Assembly: GCF_932274485.2 (NCBI RefSeq) | Contig: NC_065881.2 | Location: 10,202,613-10,266,612, forward strand | DNA length: 64,000 nucleotides | Direction of reading: 5' to 3' | From: Patella vulgata | Taxonomy: Eukaryota > Mollusca > Gastropoda > Patellidae | Part shown: one piece after another, positions 22,901-34,734 of the stretch | Numbering within the stretch: the stretch's first letter is position 1 | Layout of the letters: the number at the start of each line of letters is the position of its first letter | Position numbers and translations under genes: made by a program | Notes under the pieces: generated by a model | The model's input: only the letters and a program-made list of their open reading frames with translations | Told to the model about the DNA's origin: nothing | The model's database searches: none

Positions 22901-25900
22901 AGGCCTCGTGTATACATTGGCATACACGTAAAAAATCCCTTGGCAGTTGGAATTTGATATAAGAGCCCGTGCAAAATGTCCCTCATAGCACACTGTATGG
23001 CATATGCCTGTCTTCATAAGCCCAGTTGGAGGAGAATTTTTTGGGAAGGATTGTCTGAGAACCATAATATTTTTTTGTGTGGCCTAACTCACATATTGCT
23101 TAAAACTGAACCAGTATCTTTTTGAACAGAAGGGGAGGTAACACCAGTCTTTGATTCTTCTTGTTTCTTCAATTCTTTTTGAGCTTCTTTAGAATCAGTT
23201 GAAACTTCTTTGGTAATTCTGAAATAAAAAATCTATAAGCTAAATAAAAAGATGTCAATGTGGTTTAAGTTCAGTTTAGTCTCAGTCACCCAGAACCTCC
23301 TAGTCTTCAGCATACGAAGCAGAGAGAGAGAGAGAAATTGGGTTTCAAGTCCACTCGACACAAACTAGGTCATTTCGGGCCTAACATATGGTTTAATTTT
23401 ATTTCAATAATTCGCTTGCGCGTAGGGGTCTTTAGTAGTGGGAGGAAACCGGAGGACCCGGAGAAAACCCACGAGGTTGGACAGGCGACCCTACTCCTTG
23501 TCACGTACAACGGGGGATTCGAAACCACGCCAGTTGACTCAATGACAGGTCGTATGATACAGCACGCACGTGCTAACCATTCGGCCACCCAAACCCCCAG
23601 CATACGAAACAATCTGATTAAAATGCAGATCTAGATTTCTTTTTCGGTTTTTTTTTTATACTTTCGATGCCCTACACTACATGAAGATCTGACAAGTTGT
23701 ACTATAAGGTTGTGTCAGGGGACATATAAGTGGCTTTTGACCCTGTGATGTCAGGCATTGATTAATCAATCAGCGTTGACGTTTCTAGTGGTTTACCCAC
23801 AGTTCCGTGCATGGCACTTCAAGAAGTTGCTGTAAGCAGACCGTTTCATTGGCTTATCCCTCACTTCAACAAAAACGCTGGTAATATAACAACTCTTCCA
23901 GATCCTAGTGTAGTGAAGACAAGTAAAACAAAATTTTGAACTATAAAAAACGAATCAAAATAGGATCTGTGTTTTAACCAGATTGCGTACGGAGGGTCTG
24001 GGACCATTGTCAATATTTGACGAAAAGTTCCATTGCCCATGCGTAACCGAGAGTTATGTGGTTGATTATCCAGTAAGAGTAGAGCCATTCTTTTCCGCAA
24101 TAAATTCCATAATTATTGCATTATTATTATAAACAAACATGAATCGTGATGACGAAATAGGATTAATTTAAAAAAATATAGTGTGTTAGATATTGAACTG
24201 GCAATGCAATCAAATGGATTTTCTGAAATGGCATTCTTAAATTAATTTCATGGATGTCGACATCTTGTTTTTGGACTAGTTACCTCCCTTAGACTTTGTT
24301 TATGATAATATAAAAGACCAGATAATTTAGCCAATGACCTATTAATCTCAAATAATGACAACGGATCCAGACTTATATTCATAGAATATTTTTCTAGATG
24401 ATAGAGACTAAGTTCAATTCAACACAAACTAGGTCATTTCGGGACTAACAGTTTAGCAGTTGGAGGAACCGAAGAAACCCCACAAGGTTCAACAAGAGAC
24501 AATACACCTTGTCACATACAAGCAGGGAATCGAAACCACTCAAATTACAGACCTAATGAGCACAAGTTTGGCTATTTACTACAGTCACCTGAAGTTGATG
24601 TCTCCTCAAATCCAACTAAGCATGGGGTATACTTACTTGACTTCTTCTCCAGCAAAATCAAAAACTTTTGTAATTTTCATGGTTTTAACAGGGTTTTCCT
24701 CTTTTTTACTGGCGCTGGCCGATACACTTGTAGCACCATTGTTATTCTATGGAAAGAAAACATCAAATAAATAAAATGAAATGTTGTTTTATGGCATGTC
24801 AGCTCCGACCGGGCTATATTGCGCCAAACATATGGTGAAAACATCAAAGAAGTAGATTAAAATAAAATAAACCAGATAGATTGAGATAGAGTAAAATGGG
24901 GTTTAACGTCCACTCGACACAAACTAGGTCAATTCGGGACTAACATATGGTTCAATTTTATTTCAATAATTTCAACTGTGCATAGGGTTTTTTAGCAGTG
25001 GAAGGAAACCGGAGGACCCGGAGAAAACCCACGAGGTTGGACAGGCGAAACCACTCCACTTGACTAAAATTACAGACGTTATAATGTAGCGCGCACACGC
25101 TAACCATTTGGCCATCCCCCACCCCCTTGTTACTTTAAAGCGAGAATTTCAAATTTTCTAAGAAAGTCAAAACATAATTATTTCTATGTCTTTTGCTCAA
25201 TAGGTTATCAAATCACTATTATACGATCATGGGCATTATTTACCACCCTTAAAAATCTATGACACAGAAAATAATAACACAATTACCTCCCCTGTTTGCT
25301 ATTGACAACACGGGGCAGCGATTTTCCAAAGTTGGAATTTGAAGTTAAAAATGATATTTTTGCCAATTTCTCAGCTGGCAATAGTGAATTATAGGATTAA
25401 TAGGATTATTCTTTAACAAGGTAGGACTGTTTATGGATACCATCTATTTTAAGGCTTTATTTTAATACATTTTGAAAATATAACTTGAAAATTTGCAATT
25501 GCAACTTTAAAGAAGAGGGTTAAAATCATTATGTGAGAAACAAAAACCTTTAATATCGTTGGTGTTGCAGGAGATGATGGCGTACGTTTAGGTGGCGGTT
25601 TTACATCTGATAAAAAACTACTCCACAAATCGTCTGCTCTTTTCTTCTCTTGTTCAACTTTTTTCGCAACTTTTTCGTTGGCTATTTCTTTGGCTAATTT
25701 TAAATTTTCTTCGTCTTTTGTTGTATTCTCTTCCTCGTTACATTCTTCATTTTCTAGTTTTATTCCTCCTTGTCTTTTCCTGAAATATACATAATATACA
25801 TTTCCGAGGTTGAGATACGATTTAAAGTGACACACTAGACAATTAACAAGTAAACAACAGAAAAAGAGAGAGAGAGAAATGGGGTTTAACATCCACTCGA

Positions 25901-28779
25901 CACAAACTTGGTCATTTCGGAAATAACACATGGTTTAATTTTATTTCAATAATTCGCTTGCAAGTAGGGGTCTTTAGTAGTGGGAGGAAACCGGAGGACC
26001 CACTGAAAACCCACAAGGTTGGACAGGCGACCCTACTCCTTGTCACATACAACTGGGGAATCGAAACCCCACCAGTTGACTCAATGACAGACCTTATGAT
26101 ACAGCGCACACATGTTAATAATTCGACCATCCAACCCCACTTAGAGAATGAATTGTTCCAATGGAATTTTGTAACTGATCTTGAATATATAGTTCACAAT
26201 TCTATGGAATACAATTACTGCTTTTTACTGAGCGACGTATCGACTAGGCTTCTCTTGTCCCTTATCGATAAGCAGTATTCATATTCCATAGAATTGTGAC
26301 CTGTATATTAGAGAATGGTTTGGAACATTTTCAAACTTTTATTGTTCAACTAATTTGAAAAGGCCAAGAGAAAGAGAGAGAGAAATGGGGTTTAACGTCA
26401 ACTCGACACAAACTAGCAGTGGGAGGAAACCGGAGGACCCGGAGAAAAACCCACGAGGTTGGACAGGCGACCCTACTCCTTGTCACATACAACCGGGGAT
26501 TCAAAACCACTCCAGTCAACTCGATAACAGACTTTATGATACAGCGCGCGCTAACCATTCAGCCATCCAACCCCCTAAAAAAAAGGCCAAGAGAAGAGTG
26601 ACAGTTGTAATGTTCATTAATTACCGTACGCTCACATTATTTTGAGCTAATTCAGTATTTTGAAGAGAGAGAGATTGTACCACTAGTAGTCTTACCGTGG
26701 ACCTAAATCATCCTTTTTAGATTTTGATGGTTTCTTTCTCCGAGAACCAGTTATATTATCTGTTATTCCAAGGACAGACAAATCTTCTTCATCACCTGAA
26801 TTATCTTCTTCACTCACATCCTCAGCTGTAAAATATAGATAACAACTCAGCTATAAGAAAAGTTAAAGAATGTTTGAAGAACCTTGTAAAAGCAAAGGGA
26901 AAATACTACTAGTTATAGTACCGATACTCTGTTCTTGCGTAGACGAAAGCCATGTTTCAATCCTGACGTTCTCTTGGATGACAGCCTATATCAGTGATTT
27001 TCAACCAGTGTGCCGCAAAATTTTGAACGACACACTAAGAAAATGTGAAAAAACATGTGATCCCAAATGAGTATTCACTGGCGTCTACTGATAACTTGAT
27101 GGCTGTGTTTTTCTTTATTTAGTTTGAGTCACTCTATGTCTCTGTGACTAGTCTCTGTCTACGGTTGTATTTCGTCTGACTTACCCACTGGCCTATATAA
27201 ACACTCTCGCCAGCTTCAACGGTCTAGCAGGTTTTACAAAATGTTTCATTATTTAATCTTAATGCCTGAGTTGGATTCAGTAACCCTTTGTTAATTAAAT
27301 TGTATTGCCCAGTGCCACTTTATTAAGTTTGAAAAAAAGAGAGAGAGAGAGAAATGGGGATTAACGTCCACTCAACACAAACTAGGTCATTTCGGGACTA
27401 ACATATGGTTTAATTTTATTTCAATATTTCGCTTGCGCGTAGGGGTCTTTAGCAGTGGGAGGAAACCGGAGGACCCGGAGAAAACCCACGAGATTGGACA
27501 GGCGACCCTACTCCTTGTCACGTACAACCGGGGATTCGAAACCACGCCAGTTGACTCAATGACAGGCCTTATGATACAGCTTGCACGTGCTAACCATTCG
27601 GCCATCCAACCCCCCCAAATTTGAAAAAAAAAAAAAAAAAGGATCTAATTTTCTAAATCTTCTCTAACAACCAACAAGTTAAATATTACTGTAATTCAGA
27701 ATCGGTACCATAACAGTAGATTCTTTAGGACTTTAATATTATCTAGTTGATAGATGTAGTAGACGATGTCACATGCAATGGCTATTTTTAATACAAGCTA
27801 CTGCCCACAATGCACATGCTGTGTTTCTGTCATGTAATCACTTGAGAAATTGTCATTTGAGCGTGAACATTCGAAGAAGTATGTTCAACTTTAAAAGAGC
27901 ATGTTTTTGAATATGTGGAGCACACTGTCATTAGCCCAGTTAACACTGGACCAGTAAAGTAGGATGTTTCATTCATTCCATTCAGGTTTACTGTGTTCGT
28001 TGCTATTCTAGGCTTGTCAATGGTGCAGAAAGAGGGTCTGGCAAGGGACAAACGTACAGCCATTCGGATGGGACAAAAAACTGAGGTCCGATCTACACTT
28101 TGGCGTGTACTGAAAAGAAGACTTGGCAGTTGGAATTCGATATAAGAGTATTAGGCCTTAGCGCCACTGTTCAGGCAAAATTTCCCTCAAAGCACACACC
28201 GTATGCCTGTTTAATTAGCCCAGTCGAAGCAGAACAGTGGAGCGTTCAACCCAGCTTCAATTTATTTATTATAACGTGTTTGCTGCACAAACAGGGGCAG
28301 CTACCCATTATACAACAACGGAAACCCAAGCCCCTAAAAAAAGCCCTTATTTTGTACTGTGCAGTTGTAAATGAAATGAAATGGGGTTTAACGTCCTACT
28401 GTTCTGCTCATAACCTGGGCTAATGAAGACGGGCATACGCCATACAGTGTGCTATGAGGGAAATTTTGCCCGGGCAAGGGCGCTACCACCTACTCTTATA
28501 TCGAATTCCAACTGCCAAGGGATCTTTTATGTGCACGCCAATGTGTACACAGGACCTCGGTTTTTCGTCCTATCCGAATGACTAAACAGATGTCCATGTC
28601 AGGCCCTCCATCATGCATCACTGACAAGGGGGAAACCACGCCGGAAAACCTGAATGAACTTTCAAGGCCAATGCTGGGATCTGTGCAGTGGTGTCGTCAC
28701 TCTAATAACATTAACACATTATACCTTGTGGTACATAATCTACATCTTCTTCAGAATCATAATCTTCTTCGTCAGACAT
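16901..28779 (-). CDS. CFDP1: Craniofacial development protein 1 / BCNT-family chromatin protein, 8 coding exons
   Basis: Coding exons on the minus strand: 28779-28725, 26825-26696, 25779-25548, 24746-24637, 23218-23093, 22685-22604, 22116-22031 and 16991-16901. All introns are GT-AG and phases join, giving 912 nt and a 303-aa protein (human is about 299). The N-terminus is acidic (MSDEEDYDSEEDVDYVPQ). A Lys/Glu-rich middle carries DDLWSSFLSDV, like the human DELWASFLNDV. Next come KITKVFDFAGEEV and a GGGLGGVLNKIGKKQK segment. The C-terminal BCNT domain includes DKSKMDWNSFKKDEGIEDDL and ends YIERMKFLQRTDLRQFEIEK. The family (yeast Swc5) acts in the nucleus with SWR1/SRCAP H2A.Z remodelling; that role is known from the family, not seen here. 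The start ATG is the first in-frame Met and matches the family N-terminus. The last intron is 5 kb of repeats. The exon 7 acceptor is tandemly duplicated. Confidence 0.93.
17045..18021 (-). mobile_element. Element D, longer copy in CFDP1 intron 7
   Basis: Same ends inverted (GTGGGGGACA at 18021) with about five diverged internal units, so repeat number differs between copies. Confidence 0.8.
18069..18320 (-). mobile_element. SINE-1 copy in CFDP1 intron 7
   Basis: A full-length copy, sense to CFDP1. On the plus strand it is preceded by a GA run (18040-18063), that is, a CT tail in its own orientation. Confidence 0.88.
18388..18672. repeat. 44-bp minisatellite in CFDP1 intron 7
   Basis: Six to seven copies of a 44-bp unit containing GAGCAGCTTTACAAGCAGGA. 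The plus strand has a 138-aa open frame through it and the minus strand a 63-aa one, both a by-product of the unit lacking stops. I see no similarity to a flanking exon. Confidence 0.88.
19280..21442 (+). mobile_element. Family B MITE split by element K
   Basis: Left part 19280-19617 and right part about 21387-21442. The 1.75-kb element K and a short extra segment lie between them. Confidence 0.85.
19618..21364 (+). mobile_element. Element K: terminal inverted repeats around a 334-bp satellite
   Basis: Ends TACGACCACATTTTC and GAAAATGTGGGCGTA form a 15-bp inverted repeat. The interior is about five copies of a 334-bp unit (the GACAGACAAAATGG motif recurs every 333-335 bp). Open frames of 70-86 aa in it are by-products of the repeat. 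It is inserted in a family B MITE. Confidence 0.85.
21650..21872 (-). mobile_element. SINE-1 copy in CFDP1 intron 7
   Basis: Sense to CFDP1; the AT-rich part of the tail is deleted and the tRNA head is decayed. Confidence 0.82.
22081..22276 (-). repeat. 97-bp tandem duplication of the CFDP1 exon 7 acceptor
   Basis: Two nearly identical 97-bp copies. Each holds the first 36 nt of exon 7 (DKSKMDWNSFKK), the ATAG acceptor, a pure T/C tract and upstream intron. The gene-proximal copy (exon start 22116) continues into the full exon. The distal copy would start at 22213 and run into intron with a stop soon after. The very high identity of the copies implies a recent event. Confidence 0.93.
22316..22535 (-). 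mobile_element. SINE-1 remnants, rearranged
   Basis: A tail fragment in plus orientation (about 22320-22362) is followed by a decayed minus-strand copy (22383-22535) in CFDP1 intron 6. Confidence 0.65.
22763..23040 (+). mobile_element. SINE-2 copy in CFDP1 intron 5
   Basis: The A-box part is lost; B box, body and most of the tail region are present. Antisense to CFDP1 and about 50 bp from the exon 5 donor. Confidence 0.85.
23322..23602 (-). mobile_element. SINE-1 copy in CFDP1 intron 4
   Basis: Full length and close to consensus, with a GA run at its plus-strand left side; sense to CFDP1. It lies next to a family C MITE. Confidence 0.92.
23611..23984 (+). mobile_element. Family C MITE in CFDP1 intron 4
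   Basis: Uninterrupted copy with both inverted ends. Confidence 0.9.
24418..24565 (-). mobile_element. SINE-1 remnant in CFDP1 intron 4
   Basis: Decayed; the tail and part of the centre are recognisable, sense to CFDP1. Confidence 0.65.
24896..25126 (-). mobile_element. SINE-1 copy in CFDP1 intron 3
   Basis: Tail and centre are good and the B-box region is partly lost; sense to CFDP1. Confidence 0.87.
25128..25525 (-). mobile_element. Family F MITE in CFDP1 intron 3
   Basis: Inverted copy of the element at 4333; it ends about 22 bp from the exon 3 donor (25548). Confidence 0.82.
25868..26138 (-). mobile_element. SINE-1 copy in CFDP1 intron 2
   Basis: Full length with a GA run on its plus-strand left; sense to CFDP1. 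Confidence 0.9.
26372..26577 (-). mobile_element. SINE-1 copy in CFDP1 intron 2
   Basis: Internally deleted in the AT-rich tail part; GA run on the left; sense to CFDP1. The flanks AGGCCAAGAGAA (about 26361) and AGGCCAAGAGAA (about 26584) repeat and look like a target-site duplication. Confidence 0.9.
26991..27200 (+). mobile_element. hAT-type MITE in CFDP1 intron 1
   Basis: Left end CAGTGATTTTCAACCAGTGTGCCGC and body as in the copies at 4735 and 40549; right end missing. Confidence 0.72.
27340..27617 (-). mobile_element. SINE-1 copy in CFDP1 intron 1
   Basis: Full length, near consensus, sense to CFDP1. AAGTTTGAAAAA-like sequence on the left (27328) and AAATTTGAAAAA on the right (27617) suggest a target-site duplication. 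Confidence 0.92.
28012..28245 (+). mobile_element. SINE-2 remnant in CFDP1 intron 1
   Basis: Body of the family with the head missing, clearly diverged. Confidence 0.75.
28372..28682 (-). mobile_element. SINE-2 copy, head truncated, in CFDP1 intron 1
   Basis: ATTTC tail and body are good, and the copy stops before the B box. It is about 40 bp from the exon 1 donor. Confidence 0.87.
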
Positions 28780-30322
28780 AGCTGATGATCAGTTGCTAAA
28801 CTAGTCTCTAATAAAATATTTATAAAAGAATTCCCAATCTACGTAAAATACTTTGTTGTCGTGCTTCGATTTGTAGTAGGGTTGTAATGCTGTAAGAAAA
28901 TTTGACTATTAAAATTCTGAATTCTAATATAGTGGAAAACGAAAATAAATATATATACCTTTTTCTACATTGATACAATCTTAAAAGAGACAGACTATGT
29001 TTTCTGAAACCGTTCTAACACAAATATTAGTTAGATCTAGAGTATGGTGAATAGAAATTGTGAAATTACACACAATTCTATTTCGTTTTGTCATAATAAT
29101 TTACAATTTGCAATTTGTATTATTCCACGAAAGTTCTACTTCCGGTTTATCACTCCACGCAAAATAAAAACAAAGCTTTTTCATTATGATTTTATGTAAC
29201 AAGTAGTAAGTAAATGCCTCAGTAAAAAATACTTTCTTTTAATCTGTTGATATTTGTATACCCTGTGTATTAGTTTAATGTCAATATTGGAATTTGTGAC
29301 TGTCAGTAGGCCTACATTAATATCGAACAGACCTGTGGCTGTAGCCTCTAGTAGTTAGTGTTGGGACGTACATGTAGTCAAATGATAGTTGTGATATTGA
29401 TAGTGCAGTCAGTTGACTGGGTCTGTTGACACTTGTCAATTTACCTGCTGAACTTAACACTGAGCAATAAGCAATTCTAAAACAGTTACCACTATTTGAT
29501 GTGATCTCCAATTGCATAAGAGAATATTTCCATAAGTAAAAAACATATCTTTTGCTGCATTTGTAATACTTTTTCAGTACATACATGCAAGCTACAGTCT
29601 TCTTTGCGTGGTGCATCCCATGTTGTTCCTACATGATATCTTTTGAGGCTTTTCTGTTTTTACTTCAAGGGTAATTTTTAGTATGCCAAGGTGCGAACAA
29701 CTGAAGGTCATTGAGTGTGAGCGACATAGGTCTCTGTCTCTATATGCCATTCACAAACCTTTTCATGGTCACTGGAAATTATATTATAACCATCATCTTT
29801 TCTTCCACCCCACTAGTGTCTTTTAACCAGACAAAGAACAAATGAGTAAGAAGAAATGAAAGGCCAAGATGGTATGCCAAGATCTGTCAGAATTTTCAGA
29901 TGCCAATACGCCGAGAGGTCAATTTATAAATCGAGCTAAATCATAAGTCCATGCAAAACATAGTCGGGCATAACTGCAAGGATTGCATCCTGGGTCTTAA
30001 GTGAAATAACCCTTAAGACTAAGACGAAATGAAAATATGTTATCGTTATTTATGATTTAATATTTTAACAATACGATAATAGCTAAGTGTATAGAATGGT
30101 CAATTGTTATGTTCAAAGATTCCGAGTGAAATTGTTTGACTGTGTATTTATCAGTAAAGAGGAAACTTTAAAAATTGGACACGTACTGGAGATATGGTAA
30201 TCTTACAATAACATAACAGATTAAGTTATTGTATCCTAGCGCCTTGTTTCTGAATTCCTAATGGAAAATGTCTGAGCACTAAAGTAGGCCCCTAAAAAGT
30301 GGATACAGATCGCTAAATTAAA
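28780..30322. promoter_or_regulatory. Divergent intergenic region between CFDP1 and TMEM170
   Basis: The 1.54 kb between the two start codons must contain the 5' UTRs and promoters of both genes. It is one of the few stretches in the window where I see no SINE or MITE copy, which would fit selection against insertions. No TATA box or initiator could be assigned with confidence, and a short open frame on the minus strand (29317-29616) has no recognisable family. Confidence 0.5.
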
Positions 30323-33300
30323 ATGTCGTCTGCTGTGAATGATTTCAAAACTGAAGATCTTGATTCTGTGTTGAATGTAATTGGTTTGTCACCAAATGAT
30401 CCCTTGAACAGTTTTGGGGGTGAGTATATTAGGGTTAATTTGAGATATGTTTTGATAGTAGATCTATTTCTAGGGAAGTAACTCCACTTAATTAGTGACT
30501 TATTGAACAATTATTACATTGTGGCACTTTTGATGAAATTCAATAGCAGTAGTTTGTGTTTGAAACAATGTACAAACATTTCATTCAAATAGCTTCTCAA
30601 ATTGGAAATAATAGGATATACACTTAACATTTTTATTCAGAAATTTTCATCATAAAGCCGTTAGAGAACTTGCTAAATTTGCATCAAACTCTTTGCCTAG
30701 TTCTTCTAACATTCACATTAAAATTTGAAAGAATGAATTGTGTGCAAAATAATGTATAACCATTCCAGAGTTGATGAAATTTCTTTTCAAACTAGAAATA
30801 AAAGAATCCATTCATTTTGAAATTTGTAAAAAATTAGCTGTGTAAACCTGTCTTTTCAGAAATGTGGTATCAAGTATTTTTATGGGCGTTGTTTTCGTCA
30901 ATGTTTGTACATATTATAGCAGCACTGATTGCATTCTGTAGATTAAGGAAACATAAGATAGGTCGATGGATACCAGCCGGTGTTTTAGCCATGGGTGTTC
31001 TGTCTCCATTAACTGGAGGAGTTGTCACAAGTTAGTAATCATTTGAAGAGTCCAGGGGAAGAAGGATCTAAGTCACATTTTTGTCTTTTCGCATAAAAGG
31101 CAAAACAAACTTTTGGACGAGAATGCTTGGCATGACCAGAACAACGACTGGGTTTAATTACAACTTCAAAATGATGTTTAATACGAATCATAATTACCAG
31201 TACAACAACTGACTTCCACTATTCAGCCAAATTAAGGTCAAATAAAGGGTACGATGGACGTATTTGTCTGGAAGGCCATTTAAGAAGGGCCTTGGTTCGA
31301 TGTGACTCCAATCATCTTTACCTGAAATTGATTGTTCCACAGAAAGCTTATACAATTTGCTACCATATGGCGCCATTAACTGGGGTTCATTGAAAAGGTG
31401 ACTTACATCGTTCTTCCCCGGGGCTCTTCATTTATTTTCTCTTTACATGATTAGTACAAATGAAATGGGATTTAACGATCTAATTATCTGCACCTACTGC
31501 ACTAATCAAGGCTACACCATTTAGTCAATATGATTAAAACACAGATCCTACATGTATTTGGTTCCGTTTTTTATAGTTCAAAATTTCGTTTTACTTGTCT
31601 TTACTATACTAAGATCTGGAAGAGTTGTTATATTCCCGGTGTTTTGGTTAAAGTGAGGGATAAGCCAATGAAACGGTCTGTTATGGCGACTTCTTGGCGT
31701 GTCATGCACGGAACTGTGGGTAAACCACTAGAAACATCAACTCTGATTGATTAATCAATGTCTGACGTCATTATGTCAAAAGCCGCTCGTACAACCCCCT
31801 GACACGATCTTCAAGTACAACTTGTCAGATCTTCATGTAGTGTAGGCCATCGAAAGTATAAAAAAAAAACGAAACGAAATAGAGATCTGTATTATAATCA
31901 GATTGATTTTATATGTATCTATGTGAATTAGCAATTCTATGAAAGTAAGTTTACCAAGTAAGCTTTCTGCTGTCTTTGTCCATTTTGTCACACTGTTAAT
32001 GCTACATGTAGGTTCCCACTATCACGATTCGAGCTACGATTAAAATTGTGGTTTTAATTGGGAGTAATCGTGATGATCCTATCATATATTGAGGTCAGTC
32101 GTAATAATCGTGTTGATCGTATCGAAACGTATCCGAACGTATCTGCACATACCAAATCGTGGACCCAACAGGGACAACCATATCGTCACGCATCGCAGGA
32201 CAGTGGGAACGTGGCATTAGAAATCTGTCCGAAAATTTATATAGTGGATGTTGAATGCCACTTCTCTCTCACTTTCTGTGAAATTAAGTGTGTTATTGTA
32301 CCAAATACAATTTTTTATGGGAAACAAATCAATTCATTTATTCTAAAAGCATGAAGTTTCGACAAGTATCCTCTTGTCGTTATTAAGTACGTTGTGGAAA
32401 CTTGGTGCTTATATAATAAAATCTGTGATTTTCTCCCTTAAAAATTGTGTTATGTTAATGTGTTTCTCAATCACTAAATGTCACTCAAACATACATTATG
32501 CAAGAGGTAAATCTGCCTATTGCAGGTCTTTCTTTAGGCCTGAAATGTTATCGAAATTATTAATTAGACATTAATTAACCTATCCAGACCGTAATCAACT
32601 TTCAATGTCATCGCTAGTCTGCGATATTTACTGGATTATAATCCGATCTGCCACTCAAAATCAAAATATGAATAATCAAGACTATGTTTTTTATCGTACC
32701 GACTTTAGTAATGATGATTGAGACTAGGCCCAAAATTCCCGGTTCAGATTTCCAGCAAATTCCCATTACATTATCGTGTTTTTAACTATTATAGTGAGAA
32801 CTGCCAGCTCTTTATCTTATCTCCCATAATGCCACTTTAATCAGCTTATCTACTCGTAACTTTAGAGAATAACTTCCCTTTACATCTTCTAGTTTTTAAC
32901 TATTACAGTGAGAACTGTCAGCTCTTTATCTGATATTGGGGATCACGTGGCTAAGTGGGTAAGACGCTAGCTCGCTAGCCTGGAGGTCGGGTGTTCGATC
33001 CCTGCATTGGCCGAGAAAGTTCATCCAGATTTTCCGGCGTGGTTCTCCCTTGTCAGTGATGCAGGATGGAGGGGCTGACAAGGAAAGCTGTCTAGTCGTT
33101 CGGATGGGACGAAAAACCGAGGTCCCGTGTACACATTGGCGTGCACGTAAAAGATCCCTTGACAGTTGGAATTCGACATAAGAGTAGGCCGTAGTGCCGC
33201 TGTCCGGTCAAAATTTCCCTCATAGCACACTGTATGGCGTATGCCCGTCTTCATTAGCCCAGGTTAGGAGCAGAACAGTAGGACGTTAAACTCCATTTCA

Positions 33301-33586
33301 TTTTATCTGATATCACATAAGGTATCTTTAATATGGTTGTTTAATGTGGGCGTATCTTGCCTTGCAGCCACTGGTTAACTATTATAGTGAGAACTGCCAA
33401 CTCTTTATTTAATCTCCCATAATGTATGTTTAAAGATTGTTGTTGTTATTTACAGGTGCTGCTGTGGCAGGTTTATATCGAGCTGCAGATTTTGAAATGA
33501 TGCCGTTTTATGCGTTAGTGTGGGGCGTTGGACAGAGTATTATTGTGTCTTTTGTGTCATTTACAAGAATATTAGCCACATTATAG
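30323..33586 (+). CDS. TMEM170: Transmembrane protein 170 (TMEM170A/B family), 3 coding exons
   Basis: Exons 30323-30419, 30860-31030 and 33456-33586, GT-AG with matching phases, give 132 aa plus a stop. The N-terminus is soluble and family-variable. From residue 33, EMWYQVFLWALFSSMFVHII matches human TMEM170A EMWYGVFLWALVSSLFFHV and forms membrane segment 1. Segment 2 contains IPAGVLAMGVLSPLTGGVVT, and AAVAGLYRAADFEMMPFYAL leads into segment 3, which ends VSFTRILATL, identical to the human C-terminus ILATL. In vertebrates the family shapes ER sheets and the nuclear envelope; this is known from the family only. Intron 2 (2.4 kb) holds two MITE families and a SINE. A MITE end lies 22 bp upstream of the exon 3 acceptor. 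The gene is head-to-head with CFDP1. Confidence 0.92.
31031..31527. other. TMEM170 intron 2, 5' part
   Basis: No repeat family from this window is recognised until the family C MITE; a short minus-strand frame (31194-31376) has no match. Confidence 0.35.
31528..31904 (-). mobile_element. Family C MITE in TMEM170 intron 2
   Basis: Complete copy with both inverted ends, internally opposite to the copy at 23611. Confidence 0.9.
32008..32220 (+). mobile_element. Foldback MITE (family I)
   Basis: About 210 bp with ends TAGGTTCCCACTATCACGA and a reverse-complement GTGGGAACGTGGCA. Confidence 0.75.
32488..32841 (+). mobile_element. Family B MITE in TMEM170 intron 2
   Basis: Both ends are recognisable with internal deletions. 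A second partial copy (about 32870-33332) holds the SINE-2 insertion. Confidence 0.83.
32937..33301 (+). mobile_element. SINE-2 copy inserted in a family B MITE
   Basis: Flanked by the direct repeat TTTATCTGATAT (32925-32936 and 33302-33313), which is MITE sequence. Full length, in TMEM170 intron 2. Confidence 0.95.
33340..33433 (+). mobile_element. Family B MITE right end beside TMEM170 exon 3
   Basis: Begins with GTGGGCGTATCTTGC, the same K-end/B junction as at 21356-21390, and ends 22 bp before the exon 3 acceptor. Confidence 0.8.
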
Positions 33587-34734
33587 AATTAAAAAAAATT
33601 ACCATGAAGAAACGAACTGAAATAGTTTTCATCTTGGATTGATCTGTGATCATGGTGAAAAGGAGTGTATAGAGGTTTTATGTGGAATTCTAACAATATG
33701 TGACTTTACATAATAACAAATTTTTTTTTTTTTTTGTTTCTAAAGATGAAATCTCTTAACGTAATTGCAGTGCTGTGAACTAGTTTCTCCAACACCTTTA
33801 ATATCCCAAACACATATCAATATTCTGAACATGTAGCAATATCAGAACACTCAGCAGCATCCAAAACATGTAAGAAATTCCATAACATGTTACAGTATCT
33901 AAAATGGTTTATTCAATGTGTAGTCATGACTTGTGCAATAATTCAATATGATTCATCAGACAGGAAGATTATACAACCAGCGGCTTTATACAGGATTAAT
34001 AGAGAAAAGACTTCAGACTCCCGATAGGACCTAATCTGGTGTGTGTCAACAATGTCTTGTTGTTAGCATGGGACAAAAAACAAGGTTCTGTTACACATTG
34101 GTATGCATCACCTTCCGGACAAAATTTCACTCATAGCACACTGTATTGCATACATTTGTCTTCATTAGCCTTGTTGGAGCAGAAAAGTGGTGCTTTAAAC
34201 CCCATATCGTTTCAAGTGTGCGTCAGCTGTGTATATAGAAGTGTGTGGTGGTATTCAACATTAATCAACAGTGAAAAGTTTTGACAAGACATGTGTGTAA
34301 TTTATATTTTGTGCGGCGGTGTTCAGACAAAAACAGAAGATTTCTTTGATACAAACTGGTTCTGTATTGCTGTCAGTCCCAGATTAAGGGGATTACAGAC
34401 TGGGTCACTGCCAGGTGCCCAAATTATTTTATTCATTAGGTTTTTGCCAAATAAATCTACCATGACATACAAATGGCATTTGTGTGAGTGTGACGGACAA
34501 TGACCTGATATGCCCCCTTTTAACTTTTGATGCAACAACATTTTCAGCCAGGTTCTCTGTGTAAGCTATATCTGGTCCTGACTATGTATTATTAAATCTA
34601 GTCAATACAAGTTAATGATAGCTGTTGACAGAAAAAAAACCTGAATAACTAAAAATATCGAATTTTGAGCTCAACTCAGGGCTGGATTTGGATGAAGAGA
34701 GGCCCTGGGCTATTCCACTTCTGAGGCACCTCCG
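33587..34734. other. Downstream flank of TMEM170
   Basis: Probably holds the 3' UTR, then a decayed SINE-2 piece (34066-34212). No AATAAA close to the stop was identified with confidence. Confidence 0.35.
34066..34212 (+). mobile_element. SINE-2 remnant
   Basis: Decayed 3' half of the family. Confidence 0.6.

Noticed and set aside
33021-33254. Open frames with [15 protein letters not shown]
   Set aside because: A translation of the SINE-2 body, found in every copy.
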